Assembly (NCBI RefSeq): GCF_049275935.1
Contig: NZ_CP184830.1
Coordinates: forward strand, 1,550,001-1,614,000
Length of the DNA stretch: 64,000 nt
Direction: 5' to 3'
Origin: Endozoicomonas_A sp049275935
GTDB lineage: Bacteria; Pseudomonadota; Gammaproteobacteria; Pseudomonadales; Endozoicomonadaceae
The translations under genes were made by a program, and so were the position numbers. Below are positions 10,548 through 17,874 of this stretch, piece by piece (positions within the stretch are counted from its first letter, which is position 1; each line of letters begins with the position of its first letter). The notes under the pieces are model-generated. The model was not told the origin of the DNA. It did not search any database and saw only the letters and a list, made by a program, of their open reading frames with translations.

Positions 10548-11849
10548 ATGGATGCCATTGATCTTAATCACCCCCCACTCCCCATCACCACTGAATCAAC
10601 GTCGGAGGCACATAAATGTGATATTTGTTTCGGTGAGTTCCATGGCCGCGATGTGGCGCCTGCGCAACACAACCCTAAATGTAAAAGCCACTGCGGCCAC
10701 ATCTTCCATCTGGACTGTCTTACGATGCTATCTGTTCATAAGCCCATAGGCTCACGCAGCTGCGGGTATTGCCGAGGAAAGCCGTTCCCTGTGTTGGATA
10801 CGGAAACCGGTAAATCTTACCCGGAAGAGTTTTTCCCCGACCGGGTGTTTTTAACTGCCTGCTTGACTGGGAATGTGGATCAGGTGAAGAAGTCACTGGC
10901 AGCAGGAGTCTATGTCGACGCCGTTGTGGGTAATGGTCTCAATCCCTTGTTGATTGCATCCGCTGAGGGGCACACAGAATTAGCCAAAGTCCTGATTAAC
11001 AACGGGGCGGACGTCAACGCCGCTATGGCTGAGACAGGCGTTACACCGCTGTTCTCCGCTGCGCTATACAATCGCACCGACATTGTGAGACTGTTGATCA
11101 ATAACGGGGCGAAGCTCGACATCCCCGAGACTAAGGATGGCCACACCCCGCTGTCCATAGCGACCCAGGTGGGCTCTATCGACTCAGTGAGATTCTTGCT
11201 CATCGCCGAGGCGAATCCCAACGTCGTCTTGTCGTCTGGCTGCACCCTGCTCAACATTGCAGTCAAGAAGGGCTCTACCGACTCCGTGAGACTCTTGCTC
11301 CTCGCCAAAGCGGATGTCAACGCCCGGAATGAGGATGGCGTCACCCCGCTGTTCTTCGCTGCACAAAACAATCTCACCGAAATTGCGAAACTCCTGATCA
11401 ACGCCGGGGCAAATCTCAACCCCCCCCGGACTTCGGATGGCGCCACCCCACTGGCCTTGGCAGCCCAGCAGGGCTCTGGCGGCTGCGTGAAACTCCTGCT
11501 CGACAGAGGGGTGAATCCCAACACCGCCTTGTTGAATGGCGTCACTCCGCTTTTCGCCGCAGCCCTTAAAGGCAGGATCGACTGCGTGCAACTCCTGCTA
11601 GAGAAAGGGCCGGATCTCAACGCCCGGACTAAATACGGCGCCACTGCGCTGTTCGTAGCCGCTGAGGGAGGCCATACCGAATGTTTGAAACGCCTGATCC
11701 AGGCCGGGGCAGATATCAACGCTGCCTTGCCGGATGGCACCACCCCGCTGTCCATCGCAACCAGGATGGGCCATACCGAGTGCGTGGAAGCCCTTAACGA
11801 GGCCGAGAGAAGCAGGGGAACAGAAGAAGGGCTCTGCATCATCCTGTAA
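10548..11849 (+). CDS. RA7: RING-H2 ankyrin protein with CIIL CaaX tail
   Basis: About 433 residues from the ATG at 10548. A GGAGG Shine-Dalgarno eight bases upstream (10535-10539) decides this start over the in-frame ATGs at 10500 and 10533. The leader is MDAIDLNHPPLP. The RING-H2 has all ligands: CDIC, CGHIFHLDC, CGYC. Ten ankyrin repeats follow. The C-terminus is EEGLCIIL, a textbook CaaX box; Leu at the last position would favour geranylgeranylation by eukaryotic enzymes. The protein is close to RA8 along its whole length, and both spacers are 147 bp. Confidence 0.9.
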   Translation: MDAIDLNHPPLPITTESTSEAHKCDICFGEFHGRDVAPAQHNPKCKSHCGHIFHLDCLTMLSVHKPIGSRSCGYCRGKPFPVLDTETGKSYPEEFFPDRVFLTACLTGNVDQVKKSLAAGVYVDAVVGNGLNPLLIASAEGHTELAKVLINNGADVNAAMAETGVTPLFSAALYNRTDIVRLLINNGAKLDIPETKDGHTPLSIATQVGSIDSVRFLLIAEANPNVVLSSGCTLLNIAVKKGSTDSVRLLLLAKADVNARNEDGVTPLFFAAQNNLTEIAKLLINAGANLNPPRTSDGATPLALAAQQGSGGCVKLLLDRGVNPNTALLNGVTPLFAAALKGRIDCVQLLLEKGPDLNARTKYGATALFVAAEGGHTECLKRLIQAGADINAALPDGTTPLSIATRMGHTECVEALNEAERSRGTEEGLCIIL

Positions 11850-11996
11850 AAACAGCTTTCAGGTGTTTCCATCTCCTGAGTTCTGAAATGCGTGATGATT
11901 CAGCCACAGTAAACTCAACAGCCATAAGACTGAACTATCGTACTTTTTTTGTGTCTAATTTGTATAACTTACTTGAATATCATGGAGGCTCTAATT
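11850..11996 (+). repeat. Conserved inter-gene spacer of the RA array (representative copy)
   Basis: Every pair of RA genes is separated by a related spacer of 117-199 bp. Copies lie at 1903-2076, 3229-3415, 4808-4966, 7829-7991, 9246-9404, 10401-10547, 11850-11996, 13329-13445, 14742-14888, 16185-16330, 17729-17874, 20671-20821, 22190-22382, 24192-24340, 26225-26405, 28194-28330, 29381-29579, 31236-31414 and 33494-33630. Shared parts are CGGCTTTCAGGTGTT, then TGCGTGATGATTTAGCCACA, then an AT-rich stretch with GTATAACTTA before the ribosome site, where a promoter could lie. Many copies contain a short upstream ORF beginning MRDDLA or MRDYLA. Conservation of spacer plus gene means the duplicated unit is the whole cassette. 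Confidence 0.8.
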
Positions 11997-13328
11997 ATGG
12001 ATGCCATTGATCTTAATCACCTCCCTCTCCCCATCACCACTGAATTAACGTCGGAGGCACATAAATGTGATATTTGTTTCGGTGAGTTCCATGGCCGCGA
12101 TGTGACGCCTGCGCAACACAACCCTAAATGTGAAAGCCACTGCGGCCACATCTTCCATCTGGACTGTCTTACGATGCTATCTGTTCATAAGCCCATAGGC
12201 TCACGCAGCTGCGCGTATTGCCGAGGAAACCCGTTCCCTGTGTTGGATACGGAAACCGGTAAATCTTACCCGGACGAGTTTTTCCCCGACCAGGTATTTT
12301 TACGTGCCTGCTGGAATGGGAATGTGGATGGGGTGAAGAAGTCACTGGCAGCAGGAGTCTATGTCGACGCCGTTATGAGTCATGGTTTCAATCCCTTGTT
12401 GATTGCATCCACTGAGGGGCACACAGAATTAGCCAAGGTCCTGATTAACAACGGGGCGGACGTCAACGCCGCTATGGCTGAAACAGGCGTTACACCGCTG
12501 TTCTTCGCTGCTCAAAACAATCACACCGACATTGTGAACCTGCTGATCAGTAAGGAGGCGAAGCTCGACATCCCCGAGACTAATGCTGGCCACACCCCGC
12601 TGTCCATAGCGACCCAGGTGGGCTCTATCGACCCAGTAAGATTCTTGCTCATCGCCGGGGCGAATCCCAACGTCGTCTTGTCGTCTGGCTACACCCTGCT
12701 CAGCATTGCAGTCCTGAAGGGCTCTACCGACTCCGTGAGACTCTTGCTCCTCGCCAAAGCGGATGTCAACGCCCGGAATGAGGATGGCGCCACCCCGCTG
12801 TTCTTCGCTGCAGAAAAAAATCTCACCGAAATTGCGAAACTCCTGATCGACAACGGGGCAAATCTCAACACCCCCCGGACTTCGGATGGCGCCACCCCGC
12901 TGGCCATCGCAGCCCAAGAGGGCTCTGGCGGCTGCGTAAAACTCCTGCTCGACAAAGGGGTGAATCCCAACACCGCCTCGTTGAATGGCGTCACTCCGCT
13001 GTGCGCCGCAGCCCTTAAAGGCAGGATCGACTGCTTGCAACTCCTGCTAGAGAAAGGGCCGGATCTCGACGCCCGGACTGAATACGGCACCACTGCGCTG
13101 TTCGTAGCTGCCAGGGGAGGCCATACCGAATGTTTGAAACGCCTGATCGGGGCTGGGGCAGATATCAACGCCGCCTTGCCGGATGGCACCACCCCACTGT
13201 CCGTCGCAACCAGGATGGGCCATACCGAGTGCGTGGAAGCCCTTAACGAGGCCGAGACAAGTTGGGGAACAGTAGAAGGGCTCTGCGTCATCCTGTACAC
13301 ACGGCTTTCAGGTGTTTTCATCCCCTGA
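11997..13328 (+). CDS. RA8: RING-H2 ankyrin protein with read-through C-terminus
   Basis: About 443 residues from the ATG at 11997, with the same GGAGG ribosome site as RA7. The RING-H2 is intact (CDIC, CGHIFHLDC, CAYC) and there are ten ankyrin repeats. Sister genes end CIIL and TAA. Here the matching stop codon is TAC, so translation continues for 12 residues of former spacer (YTRLSGVFIP at the end). This buries the CaaX motif, CVIL, inside the chain where prenyltransferases cannot use it. The next spacer is correspondingly 30 bp shorter (117 bp). Confidence 0.9.
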   Translation: MDAIDLNHLPLPITTELTSEAHKCDICFGEFHGRDVTPAQHNPKCESHCGHIFHLDCLTMLSVHKPIGSRSCAYCRGNPFPVLDTETGKSYPDEFFPDQVFLRACWNGNVDGVKKSLAAGVYVDAVMSHGFNPLLIASTEGHTELAKVLINNGADVNAAMAETGVTPLFFAAQNNHTDIVNLLISKEAKLDIPETNAGHTPLSIATQVGSIDPVRFLLIAGANPNVVLSSGYTLLSIAVLKGSTDSVRLLLLAKADVNARNEDGATPLFFAAEKNLTEIAKLLIDNGANLNTPRTSDGATPLAIAAQEGSGGCVKLLLDKGVNPNTASLNGVTPLCAAALKGRIDCLQLLLEKGPDLDARTEYGTTALFVAARGGHTECLKRLIGAGADINAALPDGTTPLSVATRMGHTECVEALNEAETSWGTVEGLCVILYTRLSGVFIP

Positions 13329-13445
13329 GTTTTGCAATGCGTGATGATTCAGCCACAGCAAACTTAACAGCCATAAAACTGAACTATCGTACTTTTTTTG
13401 TGTCTAAATTTGTATAACTCATTAAATTACACGGGGGTTTTACTT

Positions 13446-14741
13446 ATGAATACAATTAGTCTTTCTGCTCTCACCATGAGCACTGAAGTAACTTCGGAGG
13501 CCGATGAATGTAATATTTGTTTCGTTGAGTTCCGTGGTCGAGATGTCACGCCTGTGGAAGACGACCCCGAATGTAAAACCCACTGTGGCCATCTCTTCCA
13601 TCTGAAATGTCTTACGAGGCTATTTTATGGTATGCCCATAGGCTCACGCAGCTGCGCGTATTGCCGAGGAAAGCCGTTCCCTGTGTTGAATATGAAGACC
13701 GGCAAATCTTACCCGGATAAGTTTTTCCCCGATAAGAGGTTTTATGATGTCTGTCTTCACGGGGACTTGAATCAGGTGACGAAGTCACTGGCAGAAGGAG
13801 TCTATGTCGATGCCGTTATGAAGGGTGATTTCAATGCCTTGTTGATTGCATCCACTGAGGGGCACACAGAATTAGCCAAGGTCCTGATTAACAACGGGGC
13901 GGACGTCAACGCCGCTATGGCTGAAACAGGCGTTACACCGCTATTCTTCGCTGCTCAAAACAATCACACCGACATTGTGAAACTGCTGATCAATAAGGGG
14001 GCGAAGCTCGACACCCCCGAGACTAAGAATGGCCACACCCCGCTGTCCGTAGCGACCCAGGTGGGCTCTATCGACTCAGTGAGATTCTTGCTCATCGCCG
14101 AGGCGAATCCCAACGTCGTCTTGTCGTCTGGCCACACCCTGCTCAGCATTGCAGTCCAGAAGGGCTCTACCGACTCCGTGAGACTCTTGCTCCTCGCCAA
14201 AGCGGATGTCAACGCCCGGAATGAGGATGGCGCCACCCCGCTGTTCTTCGCTGCACAAAAAAATCTCACCGAAATTGCGAAACTCCTGATCAACGCCGGG
14301 GCAAATCTCAACACCCCCCGGACTTCGGATGGTGCCACCCCACTGGCCTTGGCAGCCCAGCATGGCTTTACCGACTTCGTGAAACTCCTGCTCGACAGAG
14401 GGGTGAATCCCAACACCGCCTTGTCGAATGGCGTCACTCCGCTTTACGCCGCAGCCCTTAAAGGCAGGATCGACTGCGTGCAACTCCTGCTAGAGAAAGG
14501 GCCGGATCTCAACGCCCGGACTAAATACGGCACCACTGCGCTGTTCGTAGCCGCTGAGGGAGGCCATACCGAATGTTTGAAACGCCTGATCCGGGCCGGG
14601 GCAGATATCAACGCCGCCTTGCCGGATGGCACCACCCCGCGGTCCATCGCAACCAGGATGGGCCATACCGACTGCGTAAAAGTCCTTATCGAGACCGAGA
14701 AAAGCAAAGAAGCAAAAGAAAAGCGCGATGTTCTCCAGTAA
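13446..14741 (+). CDS. RA9: mosaic RING-H2 ankyrin protein
   Basis: About 431 residues from the ATG at 13446, preceded by GGGGG. The RING-H2 is intact: CNIC, CGHLFHLKC, CAYC. There are ten ankyrin repeats. The 5' part, roughly 13400-13850, is nearly identical to RA10. The ankyrin body then switches to near identity with RA8 and RA7. The last 80 bases and the following spacer match RA6 (KEKRDVLQ; Asp at the CaaX Cys position). The gene is therefore a three-parent recombinant of its neighbours. Confidence 0.9.
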   Translation: MNTISLSALTMSTEVTSEADECNICFVEFRGRDVTPVEDDPECKTHCGHLFHLKCLTRLFYGMPIGSRSCAYCRGKPFPVLNMKTGKSYPDKFFPDKRFYDVCLHGDLNQVTKSLAEGVYVDAVMKGDFNALLIASTEGHTELAKVLINNGADVNAAMAETGVTPLFFAAQNNHTDIVKLLINKGAKLDTPETKNGHTPLSVATQVGSIDSVRFLLIAEANPNVVLSSGHTLLSIAVQKGSTDSVRLLLLAKADVNARNEDGATPLFFAAQKNLTEIAKLLINAGANLNTPRTSDGATPLALAAQHGFTDFVKLLLDRGVNPNTALSNGVTPLYAAALKGRIDCVQLLLEKGPDLNARTKYGTTALFVAAEGGHTECLKRLIRAGADINAALPDGTTPRSIATRMGHTDCVKVLIETEKSKEAKEKRDVLQ

Positions 14742-14888
14742 ACACAGCTTTCAGGTGTTTCCATCCCCTGAGCTCTGCAATGCGTGATGATTCAGCCACA
14801 GCAAACTCAATAGCCATAAAACTGAACTATCGTACTTTTTTAGTGTCTAAATTTGTATAACTCATTAAATTACACGGGGGTTTTACTT

Positions 14889-16184
14889 ATGAATACAATT
14901 AGTCTTTCTGCTCTCACCATGAGCACTGAAGTAACTTCAGAGGCCGATGAATGTAATATTTGTTTCGTTGAGTTCCGTGGTCGAGATGTCACGCCTGTGG
15001 AAGACGACCCCGAATGTAAAACCCACTGTGGCCATCTCTTCCATCTGAAATGTCTTACGAGGCTATTTTATGGTATGCCCATAGGCTCACGCAGCTGCGC
15101 GTATTGCCGAGGAAAGCCGTTCCCTGTGTTGAATATGAAAACCGGCAAATCTTACCCGGATAAGTTTTTCCCCGATAAGAGGTTTTATGATGTCTGTCTT
15201 CACGGGGACTTGAATCAGGTGACGAAGTCACTGGCAGAAGGAGTCTATGTCGATGCCGTTATGAAGGGTGATTTCAATGCCTTGTTGATGGCATCCGGTG
15301 AGGGGCACACAACCCTCGCCGAAGTCCTGATTAACCAAGGGGCGGACATCAACGCCGCTATGGCTGAGGATGGCGTTACCCCGCTGTTCTTCGCTGCACA
15401 ACAAAATCACACCGATATTTTGAAACTCCTGATCAATAAGGGGGCGAAACTCGATTCCCCCCGGACTACGGATGGCTACACCCCGCTGTCCATGGCAGTC
15501 CAGCAGGGCTCTAACGACTCCGTGCGACTCTTGCTCATCGCCGGGGCGAATCCCAACGCCGTCTTGTCCTGTGGCATGACCCCGCTGCACATCGCAGCAC
15601 AGAAAGGCAATATCGAATGCGTGAACCTCTTGCTCATCTACGGGGCGGATATCAACGCCCGGAATGAGAATGGCGTCACCCCGCTGTTCTTCGCTGCACA
15701 AAAAAATCACACCGAAATTGCGAAACTCCTGATCGACGACGGGGCAAATCTCACCCCCCCCCGGACTTCGGATGGCGCCACCCCGCTGACCATGGCAGCC
15801 CAGCAGGGCTCTGGCGGCTGCGTGAAACTCCTGCTCGACAAAGGGGTGAATCCCAACACTGCCTTGTTGAATGGCGTCACTCCGCTGTACGCCGCAGCCC
15901 TTAAAGGCAGGATCGACTGCGTGCAACTCCTGCTCGAGAAAGGGCCAGATCTCGATGCCCGGACTGAACGCGGCACCACTGCGCTGTTCGTAGCTGTAGA
16001 GGGAGGCCATACCGAATGTTTAGAACTCCTGCTCAACGCTGGGGCAGATCCCAACGCCGCCTTGCCAGATGGCAGCACACCGCTGTCCATCGCGACCAGG
16101 ATGGGCCATACCGAGTGCGTGGAAGCCCTTAATGAGGCCGAGAGAAGCAGGGGAACAGAAGAAGGGCTCTGCATCATCCTGTAA
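14889..16184 (+). CDS. RA10: RING-H2 ankyrin protein with CIIL CaaX tail
   Basis: About 431 residues from the ATG at 14889 (MNTISLSALTM), with a GGGGG ribosome site upstream. Leader and RING duplicate RA9 with only a few base changes: CNIC, CGHLFHLKC, CAYC. Ten ankyrin repeats follow, but with different content from RA9 from about 15291 on, including GMTPLHIAAQKGNIEC, shared with RA11. The protein ends EEGLCIIL and TAA, an intact CaaX box. An in-frame ATG at 14853 would add 12 spacer-encoded residues and has no better ribosome site. Confidence 0.9.
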   Translation: MNTISLSALTMSTEVTSEADECNICFVEFRGRDVTPVEDDPECKTHCGHLFHLKCLTRLFYGMPIGSRSCAYCRGKPFPVLNMKTGKSYPDKFFPDKRFYDVCLHGDLNQVTKSLAEGVYVDAVMKGDFNALLMASGEGHTTLAEVLINQGADINAAMAEDGVTPLFFAAQQNHTDILKLLINKGAKLDSPRTTDGYTPLSMAVQQGSNDSVRLLLIAGANPNAVLSCGMTPLHIAAQKGNIECVNLLLIYGADINARNENGVTPLFFAAQKNHTEIAKLLIDDGANLTPPRTSDGATPLTMAAQQGSGGCVKLLLDKGVNPNTALLNGVTPLYAAALKGRIDCVQLLLEKGPDLDARTERGTTALFVAVEGGHTECLELLLNAGADPNAALPDGSTPLSIATRMGHTECVEALNEAERSRGTEEGLCIIL

Positions 16185-16330
16185 AAACAGCTTTCAGGTG
16201 TTTTTATACCCTGGGTTTTGCAATGCGTGATTATTTAGCCACAAAAAACTTTGTAGCCATAAAACTGAACTATCTACTTTTTTTTTGTCTAATTCGTATA
16301 ACTTACTTTAATAACATGAAGGTTCTACTT

Positions 16331-17728
16331 GTGGATGCCATTACTCTTAATCACCCCCCTCTCCCCACCAGCACTGAATTAACGTCGGAGCCCGATAAAT
16401 GTGATATTTGTTTTGCTGAGTTCCATGGCCGCAATGTGGCGCCTGCGCAACACAACCCTAAATGTAAAAGCCACTGCGGCCACATCTTCCATCTGGACTG
16501 TCTTACGATGCTATCTGTTCATAAGCCCATAGGCTCACGCAGCTGCGCGTATTGCCGAGGAAACCCGTTCCCTGCGTTGGATACGGAAACCGGTAAATCT
16601 TACCCGGACGAGTTTTTTCCCGACCAGGCGTTTTCTCGTGCCTGCTGGAATGGGGATGTGGATGAGGTGAAGAAGTCACTGGCAGCAGGAGTCTATGTCA
16701 ATGCCGTTATGAGTTATGATTTCAATCCCTTGTTGATTGCATCCGCTGAGGGGCACACAGAATTAGCCGAAGTCCTGATTAACAACGGGGCGAACGTCAA
16801 CGCCACTATGGCTGAGAGAGGCGTTACATCACTGTTCTTCGCTGCGCAAAACAATCACACCGACATTGTGGAACTGCTGATCAGTAAGGGGGCGAAACTC
16901 GACCTCCCCCAGACTAAGGATGGCCACACCCCGCTGTCCATGGCGGCCCAGACGGGCTCTATTGACTCCGTGAGACTCTTGATCAGCGCCGGGGCGAATC
17001 CCAACGCCGTCTTGTCCTCTGGCATGACCCCGCTGCACATCGCAGCACAGAATGGCAATATCGAATGCGTGAAGCTCTTTCTCACCTACGGGGCGGATAT
17101 CAACGCCCGGAATGAGAATGGCGTCACCCCGCTGTTCTTCGCTGCACAAAAAAATCACACCGAAATTGCGAAACTCCTGATCGACAACGGGACAAATCTC
17201 AACACCCCCCGGACTTCGGATGGCGCCACCCCGCTGTCCATGGCAGCCCAGCAGGGCTCTGGCGGCTGCGTGAAACTCCTGCTCGACAAAGGGGTGAATC
17301 CCAACACCGCCTTGTTGAATGGCGTCACTCCACTGTACGCCGCAGCCCTCAGAGGCAAGACCGACTGCGTGCAACTCCTGCTCGAGAAAGAGCCGGATCT
17401 CGACGCCCGGACTGAACACGGCACCACTGCGCTGTTCGTAGCTGCTGACGGAGGCCATACCGAATGTTTGGAACTCCTGCTCAACGCTGGGGCAGATCCC
17501 AACGCCGCTCTCTCGGATGGCTTCGCCCCGCTGTTCGTCGCAGTCTTCAAACGCAGAAGCAAGTGCGTACAGCTCCTGCTCGAGAAAGGAGCGGATCCGG
17601 ACGCTGCTCTGACCAATGGCGCCACCCCGCTGAACGTCGCAACCATGATGGGCCATTTCGACTGCGTGGAAGCCATTAACGAGGCTAAGACAAGAAGAAC
17701 AGAAGAAGGACTCTGCATCATCCTGTAA
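16331..17728 (+). CDS. RA11: RING-H2 ankyrin protein, probable GTG start, CIIL tail
   Basis: The start used by the sister genes is GTG here (16331), with GAAGG eight bases before it. The nearest in-frame ATG is at 16316, and a distant one at 16223 would read through the spacer. From 16331 the protein has 465 residues. The RING-H2 is complete: CDIC, CGHIFHLDC, CAYC. About 11 ankyrin repeats follow; the last two, with VAVFKRRSKCVQ, are not seen in the sisters. The tail is RRTEEGLCIIL, an intact CaaX box. Confidence 0.88.
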   Translation: MDAITLNHPPLPTSTELTSEPDKCDICFAEFHGRNVAPAQHNPKCKSHCGHIFHLDCLTMLSVHKPIGSRSCAYCRGNPFPALDTETGKSYPDEFFPDQAFSRACWNGDVDEVKKSLAAGVYVNAVMSYDFNPLLIASAEGHTELAEVLINNGANVNATMAERGVTSLFFAAQNNHTDIVELLISKGAKLDLPQTKDGHTPLSMAAQTGSIDSVRLLISAGANPNAVLSSGMTPLHIAAQNGNIECVKLFLTYGADINARNENGVTPLFFAAQKNHTEIAKLLIDNGTNLNTPRTSDGATPLSMAAQQGSGGCVKLLLDKGVNPNTALLNGVTPLYAAALRGKTDCVQLLLEKEPDLDARTEHGTTALFVAADGGHTECLELLLNAGADPNAALSDGFAPLFVAVFKRRSKCVQLLLEKGADPDAALTNGATPLNVATMMGHFDCVEAINEAKTRRTEEGLCIIL

Positions 17729-17874
17729 ACACGGCTTTCAAGTGTTTTCATCCCCTGAGTTTTGCAATGCGTGATGATTTAGCCACAAAAAACTTTGTAG
17801 CCATAAAAATGAACTATCGTACTTTTTTTGTGTCTAACTTATATAACTTATTGAATAACATGGAGATTCTAGTT

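Noticed and set aside
10034..10561. Plus-strand frame overlapping RA6 and its spacer
   Set aside because: It is a frame-shifted reading of ankyrin repeats joined to the spacer ORF. The overlapping RA6 frame is clearly the gene; only the short spacer ORF part is kept as a finding.
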